Assembly (NCBI GenBank): GCA_944393475.1
Contig: CALYAI010000006.1
Location: 1 to 32,036, forward strand
Source: an uncultured Clostridia bacterium
GTDB taxonomy: Bacteria; Bacillota; Clostridia; TANB77; CAG-508
Direction: 5' to 3'
DNA length: 32,036 nucleotides
The notes below the pieces were generated by a model. That model saw only the letters and a program-made list of their open reading frames with translations. It was not told the DNA's origin and searched no databases. This document shows, piece by piece, positions 7,984 through 14,590 of the stretch; position 1 is the first letter of the stretch; every line of letters begins with the position of its first letter. Position numbers and translations under genes: made by a program.

Positions 7984-8715
7984 TTGGCATTTTTTGAACA
8001 TGATTTTGAAATTGGTTTAAGAGATATAGAAAGACCAAATTATTTAAGTAATAAGTCTATTTTAGCTTTTTTAGAAAATATTGGTTCATATCATTCTGAT
8101 AGTATTAATTTTGGTTTAAATAATTTACCACAAACCCATTCATCTTGGGTTTTATTGGGCTGGAAAGTTAAAGTTTTAAAAAGACCTATATATGAAGATA
8201 AATTACATATTGTAACTTGGGCAAGAGAGGTAGAAAAATTCTCTACTTATCGTGATTTTGAAATATATAATCAAAATAATGAATTAGTTGCTATTGCAAC
8301 TTCTAAATGGGTTTTAATAGATACAAATACTGGTAAACTAAGATTAATTCCAGAAGATTTAATTAATCTATATAGACCAGAAAATAAAAAAGTTTTTTCT
8401 GATGAAGAAGCAGTCCTTTCTAAGCTTTCAGATCCTGATAAATATGATTTAGAAAGTATTTATACTGTTTCTCGCTCTCAAATAGATTTAAATAAACATA
8501 TGCATAATTTGTATTACTTGGATATGGCATACGAAGCTTTACCAGAAGTTGTTTATGAAAATAATATTTTTAATTCTTTCGAGATCTGCTATAGAAAACA
8601 AATTAAACTTCATGATACTGTTAAATGCTATTATTCATTTGAAAATAACGAACATAAAGTTATTATTAAGAGTTTAAATGATAAAATAATTCATTCAATT
8701 ATAGTTTTTAAATAG
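7984..8715 (+). CDS. acyl-ACP thioesterase (FatA family)
   Basis: A 243-residue double hot-dog protein of the acyl-ACP thioesterase family, which releases free fatty acids from acyl carrier protein. The first hot-dog (residues 1-125) contains SSWVLLGWKVKVLKRPIYED and the TWAREVEKFSTYRDFEI strand. The second starts near 158 and carries D168, N170 and H172 in IDLNKHMHNLYYLDMA, the D-x-N-x-H set expected in the active site. The start is TTG at 7984-7986: AGGAGG precedes it by eight bases and there is no better ATG. It is the only plus-strand gene between 1 and 16.5 kb and is divergently paired with the acyl-CoA synthetase. It ends at a shared terminator. Confidence 0.88.
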   Translation: MAFFEHDFEIGLRDIERPNYLSNKSILAFLENIGSYHSDSINFGLNNLPQTHSSWVLLGWKVKVLKRPIYEDKLHIVTWAREVEKFSTYRDFEIYNQNNELVAIATSKWVLIDTNTGKLRLIPEDLINLYRPENKKVFSDEEAVLSKLSDPDKYDLESIYTVSRSQIDLNKHMHNLYYLDMAYEALPEVVYENNIFNSFEICYRKQIKLHDTVKCYYSFENNEHKVIIKSLNDKIIHSIIVFK

Positions 8716-8718
8716 CAT

Positions 8719-8757
8719 AAAGGCTTTAATATTTTTTATATTAAAGCCTCTTTTTTA
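8719..8757. terminator. bidirectional terminator between convergent genes
   Basis: An 11-bp perfect stem (8721-8731 pairing with 8739-8749) is flanked by A residues on the left and a run of six T residues on the right. It serves the plus-strand thioesterase. With the A residues and the stop codon of the convergent deacetylase at 8755, it probably also serves the minus strand. Confidence 0.8.
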
Positions 8758-9618
8758 TTTTAAAATATCATAAATATTTTCGAATACATACCCTTTTTCT
8801 TGTAACCATTTTATTAGTTCTGGTAATAATTCACATGTTGTTTTTTTGGTACCATTGTCATGCATTAAAATTACAATGCTTGTTTTATTTTTTATTGTAC
8901 TTTCCACATATGCTAACATATCATTTACATTTGTTAATCCTGCAGAATCTCCTGTTAATGCATTCCAATCCACATGTGCAATGTTATTCTGATTTAATAA
9001 ATTTACTGCTTCTGACTTTATTTGACCATATTTTCCTCCAACAGTTCCTCCTGGAAATCTAAATAATCTAGAATTATAGTTCTGATCTCCAATTGCATTT
9101 TTTATTGCTGTTTCTGTCCAATTGTATTCATCTAAAACAGCTTGTGGTGATGCGTATATATTTTTATAAACATGGGTAAATCCATGATTACCAATATAGT
9201 GTCCTTCTTGATATGCTCTTTTTATTACTTCAGGATACCTTTCTGCATTACTTCCTAGTACGAAGAAACTTGCTTTTATATTATATTGTTTTAATATATC
9301 CAATATTGGAATTGTAACAGATCTTGAAGGGCCATCGTCAAATGTTAAAAATACTCTCTTATATTCTGAGTTATATATGTTGTTTACCCTATTAACTATT
9401 ACATTTTTCTTTAAATTGTCAGAATAAAATAATTCATGTACTGGCTTTGCTTTTGCAGTTATCTTTGTTTCTACAAGTGCTAGGTTTTCATTATATTTCT
9501 TTAGTCCATAATAAGTAATTACAGATATTCCTGCTATTAACACTATTGCAATTAATGAAATTATTATAACTTTTTTTACATTTAGTTTTGCTTTTACTTC
9601 TACTAAGTCCAATGGCAT
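8755..9618 (-). CDS. membrane-anchored polysaccharide deacetylase (NodB domain, CE4)
   Basis: A 287-residue CE4 esterase that removes N-acetyl (or O-acetyl) groups from peptidoglycan or other glycans outside the cell. A single N-terminal membrane helix lies at about residues 17-38. The NodB domain starts near 88 with FLTFDDGPSRS, holding catalytic and metal aspartates at 94 and 95. The metal histidines are in GNHGFTH (145 and 149). The arginine of RLFRFPGG is at about 187, followed by DWNALTGDS and the LMHD histidine near 253. All main motifs are intact. The start at ATG 9616-9618 is chosen because AGGTGAG precedes it closely. A GTG at 9627 would destroy that site. Its substrate may be peptidoglycan or the polysaccharide made nearby, by inference. 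Confidence 0.9.
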   Translation of the reverse strand: MPLDLVEVKAKLNVKKVIIISLIAIVLIAGISVITYYGLKKYNENLALVETKITAKAKPVHELFYSDNLKKNVIVNRVNNIYNSEYKRVFLTFDDGPSRSVTIPILDILKQYNIKASFFVLGSNAERYPEVIKRAYQEGHYIGNHGFTHVYKNIYASPQAVLDEYNWTETAIKNAIGDQNYNSRLFRFPGGTVGGKYGQIKSEAVNLLNQNNIAHVDWNALTGDSAGLTNVNDMLAYVESTIKNKTSIVILMHDNGTKKTTCELLPELIKWLQEKGYVFENIYDILK

Positions 9619-9650
9619 TTTTCTCACCTAATATATTATATTTCCTCAGT

Positions 9651-9679
9651 ATTATATATTAATAAAATAAAAAAAACAA
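9651..9679 (-). promoter_or_regulatory. putative sigma-A promoter of the deacetylase gene
   Basis: On the minus strand TTGTTT (9674-9679), 17 bases, then a perfect TATAAT (9651-9656). The -35 element falls in the T tract of the upstream ATPase terminator. Confidence 0.4.
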
Positions 9680-9715
9680 TAAGAAATACGTTATATAACA
9701 TATTTCTTATTGTTT
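9668..9715 (-). terminator. intrinsic terminator of the P-type ATPase gene
   Basis: On the minus strand a long stem (ACAATAAGAAATA with its complement TATTTCTTATTGT) with an AT-rich loop is followed by a run of eight T residues. It starts only a few bases after the ATPase stop codon at 9720. Confidence 0.85.
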
Positions 9716-9719
9716 TATT

Positions 9720-12512
9720 CTATGCTTCGTCCCTTGTTGTGTTTATTTTTAATAACTTAAATATCTCTACAATTACTAATGGAGATAAAATTAATAATAT
9801 TGTTTCTATTAAATTACCAATTGGTAAAATTGGAATACTAAATACATGTCTTAATGCTGGCACTAATAATATTACAATCATTAATGCTGCAGACGCACCT
9901 ATTGCAAGTAAAAGCATTTTATTGTTAAATGGATGTGTTTTAAATATTGATTTTTTATTATTTCTAATATTAAATACATGGACTAATTCAGAAAACGCTA
10001 GAGTCATAAATGCCATTGTTTGACCAATTTCTACTTTAACTTCCTGTGCTTCTAAATATTCTGCTCCATTTGCCAATGCTTCATCTAGGTTTTCTACTTC
10101 TTCTACACCATAAATTGTTCCATCAATTCTTACCATTTTTGGTAGGTCTTCTTCTGGTGTTGCAAGACCAATTATGAAAGCTGCAAGAGTTATTAAACCA
10201 ATCATAACACCTTGATAAATAACTCTAAATGACATTCCTTTTGTAAATATTCCCTTTTGCTTCTTTGGCTTTCTCTTCATAACATTATCTTCAGCTGGAT
10301 CAACAGCTAATGCCAAAGCTGGAAGTGAATCTGTTACTAGGTTTATCCATAATATATGAATTGGAAGCAATACTTCTATTAATCCGATATCTATTCCAAA
10401 TGTACTTCCAAGCCAAGGTGTAATTAATATTGCTAAAAATAGAACTATAATTTCTCCAACATTACTTGAAAGCAAGAATTGAATTGCCTTTAAAATATTA
10501 TCATATATACGTCTTCCTTCTTCTACAGATGCAACAATTGTAGCAAAATTATCATCTGTTAAAATTACATCTGCTGCTTCTTTAGATACATCCGTTCCTA
10601 CAATTCCCATTGCACAACCAATATCTGCTGTTTTTAATGCTGGTGCATCATTTACACCATCACCAGTCATAGCGACAATTTCTCCATTTGCTTGCCATGC
10701 TTTTACAATTCTTACTTTATGCTCTGGAGAAACTCTTGCATATACAGAATATTTTCTAATATTTTCAGTTAATTCTTCGTCAGACATTTCTTCTAGCTCA
10801 CTACCAGTTATTGCTTCTTCGTCTTTTTCTAATATTCCCAATGCTTTTGCAATTGCTACAGCTGTAATTTTATGATCACCAGTAATCATTACTGTTTTTA
10901 TTCCTGCTGTCTTACATTTTTCTACTGCTGCTTTTACTTCTTCTCTTGGAGGATCTATCATTCCAACCATTCCAACATATGTTAGGTTATTTTCCATATT
11001 CTCCATTTCTTCATCAGTTGGCTCATGATCTAATTCCTTATATGCCATTGCTAAAACTCTTAGGGCATCTTTTGCCATTGTAATATTGCTTTCAGATATT
11101 TTAGCTTTATATTCTTCTAAATTTGTTTTGATTTCTCCATTTATTACATATGAATTACATCTTGCAAGTAACTCGTCTATCCCACCTTTTGTACATACTA
11201 AATATTTATCCCCAATTTTGTTTACTGTTGTCATTAATTTTCTATCTGAATCAAAAGGAATTTCTTTTAGTCTTTTTAATTTTAAAGTTTCCTTTACGTC
11301 AAATTTTATATTAAATCCTAAATCTATTAATGCTGTTTCGGTTGGGTCCCCTGTTAATGTTTTATTTTCTCCTATTTTTGTATCGTTACATAGAGTACAA
11401 ATTTGCATTAATTTATTTAATTCATTATTTATATTATTTATATTTGAAACTTCTTCTATTCTGTCATTTATAAATATCTTTTGTACTGTCATTTTGTTCT
11501 GAGTTAATGTTCCTGTTTTATCAGAACATATTACTGTTGCACTTCCTAATGTTTCTACAGCTGGCAATTTCTTTACAATGGCATTTTTCTTTACCATTCT
11601 TTGAACACCAATTGCCAAAACAATTGTAGATACTGCTGCTAGCCCTTCTGGAATTGCAGCAACAGCTAAACTTACAGCTGTCATAAACATTTCTATTAAA
11701 TCTTTACCATATGCAATTCCTATTATGAATATTACTATACAGATTGCAAGTGCTGCTAATCCAAGTGTTTTTCCTAATTTATTTAATTTAGCTTGAAGCG
11801 GTGTTTCTGTTCCCTCCGTATCATTTATTATCTCAGCTATTTTACCAACTTCTGTATTCATTCCTGTTTCTACTACAATTCCTTTTCCTCTTCCATATGT
11901 AATTAATGAAGAAGAAAAAAGCATATTTGTTCTATCTCCTAGACTGACTTTTTCATCAGATATTACTTCTGCATTTTTATCAACTGGTACAGATTCACCT
12001 GTTAATGATGACTCTTGGGATTTTAAGTTCACCGCTTCTATAATTCTTAGATCTGCGGGTACATAGTCACCTGTATCTAATACAACTATATCACCTGGAA
12101 CTAATTCTCTTGATTGTACAACAGTTACCTTACCATTACGAAGTACTTTTGAAGCATGTGCACTAAGCTTTTGAAGTGCCTCTAAAGATTTTTCTGCTTT
12201 GCTTTCTTGCACAACTCCGATTATTGCATTAAGTACTACAACTATTAAAATTATTATTGTATCGGTTATCCCTTCTCCTTCTGCTATACCAACTGCTCCA
12301 GAGATTACTGCTGCAACTATTAAAACAATTATCATAAAGTCTTTAAATTGTTCTAAAAACTTTACAAATAGGGATTTCTTCTTTTTCTGTTTTAATTCGT
12401 TCATCCCATATTCTTCATATTTCTGTTTTACATCCTCTTCTGTTAAACCTTCTTTTACATTGGTTTTTAATTCTTTTTCGACTTCACTTATTTCTTTGTT
12501 AAACCAATTCAA
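9720..12512 (-). CDS. P-type Ca2+/Mn2+-transporting ATPase (SERCA/PMR1-like, P2A)
   Basis: A 930-residue P2A cation pump. TGES is at 171-174, the phosphorylated aspartate is D331 in CSDKTGTLTQNK, and the hinge motif GDGVNDAP is present. M4 has the P-E-G-L ion-site motif (288-291). M5 keeps the SSNVGE residues and M6 the NLVTDSLPA residues that bind Ca2+ in SERCA. An acidic residue in M8 (FSELVHVF) may complete a second ion site. The protein is full length. It starts at TTG 12510-12512 with AGGAGAG upstream; the ATG eight bases earlier opens only a four-codon frame. The leader holds a yybP-ykoY-type Mn2+ riboswitch, so Mn2+ efflux is a likely role. Lactococcal YoaB is a known riboswitch-controlled Mn2+ exporter of this family. 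Ca2+ export is also possible. Confidence 0.92.
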   Translation of the reverse strand: MNWFNKEISEVEKELKTNVKEGLTEEDVKQKYEEYGMNELKQKKKKSLFVKFLEQFKDFMIIVLIVAAVISGAVGIAEGEGITDTIIILIVVVLNAIIGVVQESKAEKSLEALQKLSAHASKVLRNGKVTVVQSRELVPGDIVVLDTGDYVPADLRIIEAVNLKSQESSLTGESVPVDKNAEVISDEKVSLGDRTNMLFSSSLITYGRGKGIVVETGMNTEVGKIAEIINDTEGTETPLQAKLNKLGKTLGLAALAICIVIFIIGIAYGKDLIEMFMTAVSLAVAAIPEGLAAVSTIVLAIGVQRMVKKNAIVKKLPAVETLGSATVICSDKTGTLTQNKMTVQKIFINDRIEEVSNINNINNELNKLMQICTLCNDTKIGENKTLTGDPTETALIDLGFNIKFDVKETLKLKRLKEIPFDSDRKLMTTVNKIGDKYLVCTKGGIDELLARCNSYVINGEIKTNLEEYKAKISESNITMAKDALRVLAMAYKELDHEPTDEEMENMENNLTYVGMVGMIDPPREEVKAAVEKCKTAGIKTVMITGDHKITAVAIAKALGILEKDEEAITGSELEEMSDEELTENIRKYSVYARVSPEHKVRIVKAWQANGEIVAMTGDGVNDAPALKTADIGCAMGIVGTDVSKEAADVILTDDNFATIVASVEEGRRIYDNILKAIQFLLSSNVGEIIVLFLAILITPWLGSTFGIDIGLIEVLLPIHILWINLVTDSLPALALAVDPAEDNVMKRKPKKQKGIFTKGMSFRVIYQGVMIGLITLAAFIIGLATPEEDLPKMVRIDGTIYGVEEVENLDEALANGAEYLEAQEVKVEIGQTMAFMTLAFSELVHVFNIRNNKKSIFKTHPFNNKMLLLAIGASAALMIVILLVPALRHVFSIPILPIGNLIETILLILSPLVIVEIFKLLKINTTRDEA

Positions 12513-12541
12513 AATTTCATCTCTCCTTTTTTATATTATAC

Positions 12542-12592
12542 ACAAAAAGCAAGACTTTAAAAAACTTTTTGCGTTTTTTAAAAGTCTTGCTT
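12542..12592 (-). terminator. riboswitch-controlled intrinsic terminator in ATPase leader
   Basis: On the minus strand, AAGCAAGAC plus an A-rich stretch (12573-12592) pairs with the complementary arm (12547-12565, one bulged base), followed by a T tract at 12542-12546. The upstream arm is shared with the 3' strand of the aptamer's basal helix (12577-12584), so terminator and aptamer are mutually exclusive. The ATPase start lies 30 bases further on. Confidence 0.8.
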
Positions 12593-12667
12593 ACCTAAAA
12601 ACAGGTTACTAACCAGAATTCATCGAGTTTGTTGATTAGTAGTTTACAAGCTACTCCCTTTTAAAGT
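12577..12667 (-). ncRNA. yybP-ykoY-type manganese riboswitch aptamer
   Basis: The leader RNA on the minus strand opens with TTTAAAAG then GGAGTAGC (12651-12665) and closes with GGTAAGCAAGAC then TTTTAAA (12577-12594). This matches the yybP-ykoY pattern of a GGGAGUAGC start strand and a GGURAGCRAGAC end strand. The outer sequences TTTAAAAG (12658-12665) and CTTTTAAA (12577-12584) form the basal helix. Between them lie AATCAACAAACTCGATG and CTGGTTAGTAACCTG, giving the internal hairpin region. Members of this family bind Mn2+ and usually raise expression of metal exporters. Here Mn2+ would hold the basal helix and prevent the terminator at 12542-12592, making an on-switch. Recognition is by eye, so an Infernal search against RF00080 would settle it. 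Confidence 0.82.
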
Positions 12668-12673
12668 AGTTGT

Positions 12674-12702
12674 ATTGTATCATTTCGAAAAAATATTTGC
12701 AA
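12674..12702 (-). promoter_or_regulatory. sigma-A promoter of the riboswitch-ATPase transcript
   Basis: On the minus strand TTGCAA (12697-12702), 17 bases, then TACAAT (12674-12679) with TG one base upstream (extended -10). The predicted transcript start, about 12667, coincides with the first base of the riboswitch basal helix, which supports both calls. Confidence 0.7.
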
Positions 12703-12714
12703 TATCTAAAAAAA

Positions 12715-13398
12715 TTATTTTGCATATATTATTAATCTTGTTGAACTATTTTTTGAACATGTCGCAAGTGTTATCTCTGGAATTCCTCCTGTGTCTCTAA
12801 ACATATAGCTTGTATCCTGTGGTGAAGTTTCGAATTTATTATATATTGTATATTCGACTGTTATTCCGTATAAATCTGTAATATATACTTTGTCACCTAT
12901 TTGCAAATTCTTATTTTTAGAAAAGAACAATCTATTTAAATAATTATGACCTGCAATTACAGTATTACCCGGTTCGTTTGGCCCAGGTCCATATTCAACA
13001 CATACACCTTTTTCTAATGCATTTTTTGAAAGTGTTGATATAATAGGATATTTTATACCTGTCTTTGGAATTCTTATATATCCACATATGTCATAACTAT
13101 AATATTTGCTTGCTGTTTTCTTTGTCTTTGTACTTCTTGCTGATTTTACCTTATTAGCCTTATTGCTTTCGCTATCGGTATTTGAACTATCAGTGGTTGA
13201 TGCTTCATCAGTTATAATATTTTGATCATCACTAATTTCATTATCAAATTCAGCAATATAGTCATCTGAAGCACCATTAATTATCTTTGCAGAAATAAAT
13301 CTATATATAATATATATTGCTATCCCTATTAAAATTATTAATAATATAATAAAAAAAATATTTAATATCTTTTTATATGTATCTGCTGCTGTAGACAT
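12715..13398 (-). CDS. sortase (class D-like), downstream copy
   Basis: A 227-residue sortase. A short cytoplasmic start is followed by a membrane helix at about 11-32, a Ser/Thr/Asp-rich linker to about 95, then the sortase barrel. The catalytic triad is visible: H151 in AGHNY, C214 in TLATCS and R221 in STRLIIYAK. The TLxTC motif is standard. The enzyme would cleave a C-terminal sorting signal on secreted proteins and attach them to the wall. It is a paralogue of the sortase at 13471-14139 (both share GPGPN.xGNTVIAGHNY and an ETxPxDxxYMxRDTGG stretch). No LPXTG-type substrate is encoded in the window. GGGGG upstream of the ATG at 13396-13398 gives the ribosome binding site. Confidence 0.9.
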   Translation of the reverse strand: MSTAADTYKKILNIFFIILLIILIGIAIYIIYRFISAKIINGASDDYIAEFDNEISDDQNIITDEASTTDSSNTDSESNKANKVKSARSTKTKKTASKYYSYDICGYIRIPKTGIKYPIISTLSKNALEKGVCVEYGPGPNEPGNTVIAGHNYLNRLFFSKNKNLQIGDKVYITDLYGITVEYTIYNKFETSPQDTSYMFRDTGGIPEITLATCSKNSSTRLIIYAK

Positions 13399-13432
13399 TT
13401 TTACCCCCTGTCTTTATAATAAAACGTAAATA

Positions 13433-13452
13433 GGGACTTTAAAGAAAGTCCC
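13433..13452 (-). terminator. stem-loop between the two sortase genes (possible attenuator)
   Basis: An 8-bp perfect stem (GGGACTTT at 13445-13452 on the minus strand pairing with AAAGTCCC at 13433-13440) with a 4-base loop. The following sequence is TATTTACGTTTTATT, only moderately T-rich. It could be a weak terminator or a processing site rather than a full stop between the genes. Confidence 0.45.
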
Positions 13453-13470
13453 CCAAATCCATACCTATAT

Positions 13471-14139
13471 TTATTCAGCAAGTTTTGCCCAGATTATAAT
13501 TCTTGCCTTACTATCATCCGTACATGTTGTTAATGATATTTCCGGTTTTCCTCCAGTGTCTCTTTCCATATAGTCTGCATCTTCTGGAGTTGTTTCGTAT
13601 TTATTATATATTGTATATCTAAGTTTTTGACCATTATTGTCTGTTATATAAATTGTATCTCCGTTTTCTAGTTTATAATTATTAGAGAAGAATTGTCCAT
13701 TTCTGTAATTATGTCCTGCAATTACTGTGTTTCCTACTTTGTTTGGTCCAGGTCCATATTGCATAACTACTGCTGTATTCATCGCTTTAGGTCCCATTTG
13801 TTTTAATATTGGAAGATTTACATTTGTTTTTGGAATTTCTATTGCTCCAACAACATCAAACCCTTTAAATTTCTTTGTTGTATCACCATTATTTGCAGTA
13901 GTTGTTGTAATAGCATTTACATCCAACAAAGCATTTAAATCTCCTGAAGGTGTATTTGTATCAATTGATGTAATATTATTTGCATTAAATGCTGAATCCA
14001 TGAATTTTGCAGTATCTTCATCTAAGAAATATTTTGTATAAAGACTATATCCCAAATATCCTAGCAGTCCAACTATACCAATAATTACAACTATTAATAA
14101 AACAGTTAATACTTTACTATATTTACTATCAACAAACAT
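13471..14139 (-). CDS. sortase (class D-like), upstream copy
   Basis: A 222-residue sortase with an N-terminal membrane helix at about 10-35, an Asn/Thr/Asp-rich linker to about 88 and a sortase barrel. The active-site residues are H143 in AGHNY, C206 in SLTTCT and R213 in KARIIIWAK. It shares domain plan and many motifs with the sortase downstream, so the two arose by tandem duplication. Divergence is greatest in the linker and around the substrate groove, which leaves room for different sorting signals. The ATG at 14137-14139 has GGAGG at proper spacing. An extended -10 promoter (TGGTATAAT at 14171-14179) lies 32 bases upstream. Confidence 0.9.
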   Translation of the reverse strand: MFVDSKYSKVLTVLLIVVIIGIVGLLGYLGYSLYTKYFLDEDTAKFMDSAFNANNITSIDTNTPSGDLNALLDVNAITTTTANNGDTTKKFKGFDVVGAIEIPKTNVNLPILKQMGPKAMNTAVVMQYGPGPNKVGNTVIAGHNYRNGQFFSNNYKLENGDTIYITDNNGQKLRYTIYNKYETTPEDADYMERDTGGKPEISLTTCTDDSKARIIIWAKLAE

Positions 14140-14170
14140 AATTTTACCTCCAATTACCTATCTAAAGTAT

Positions 14171-14179
14171 ATTATACCA
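14171..14179 (-). promoter_or_regulatory. extended -10 promoter element of the sortase pair
   Basis: On the minus strand TGGTATAAT, a perfect TATAAT (14171-14176) with TG one base upstream. The expected -35 position has only a poor match, as is usual for extended -10 promoters. Confidence 0.45.
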
Positions 14180-14225
14180 TATTTTTTAATATTTTCATAT
14201 ACTTTATGTAAGTTTTTTCTTTTGA

Positions 14226-14570
14226 TTAACATATTTTTGTTCCTAACTTTTTACCACCTAATAAGTGGAAATGCAAATGTTTTACTTCCTGTCCAGAATC
14301 TTCCTTGCAATTTGTTACTATTCTATAACCAGATTCTGCTATTCCTTGTTCTTTTGCTATTTTATTTATTACTAAATGTATTTTAGCAATAATGTCTACA
14401 TCCTCTTCTGTTATTTCGCTTATGTCATTATAATGTTTTTTTGGTATTACTAATATATGAACTGGTGCCATTGGATTTATATCTTTAAATGCAAGTATTT
14501 CATCATCTTCATATACTTTTGTAGATGGTATTTCTCCTTTTACAATTTTGCAAAATAAACAATCTTCCAT
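14226..14570 (-). CDS. HIT family nucleotide hydrolase (HinT-like)
   Basis: A 114-residue histidine-triad protein, the usual length for bacterial HinT. It hydrolyses nucleotide phosphoramidates such as aminoacyl-AMP. The triad HLHFHLL places H98, H100 and H102, and the conserved N-terminal CLFCKIVKGEIPS carries a C4/C7 pair. The fold core LAFKDINPMAPVHILVIPKKH is intact. AAGGAGGG lies just upstream of the ATG. It follows alaS by 20 bases and is co-directional, so the two are probably one transcript. That is sensible, since HinT can remove lysyl- or other aminoacyl-adenylates released by synthetases, though a direct link here is inference. Confidence 0.93.
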   Translation of the reverse strand: MEDCLFCKIVKGEIPSTKVYEDDEILAFKDINPMAPVHILVIPKKHYNDISEITEEDVDIIAKIHLVINKIAKEQGIAESGYRIVTNCKEDSGQEVKHLHFHLLGGKKLGTKIC

Positions 14571-14590
14571 AACAACCCTCCTTAAATTTC

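Noticed and set aside
12509..12520. ATG-AAA-TTT-TGA mini-frame overlapping the TTG start of the ATPase
   Set aside because: The ATG is only two bases after the GGAG, too close for efficient starting. The TTGA overlap looks like pssD-pssE but is probably chance. The riboswitch already explains control.
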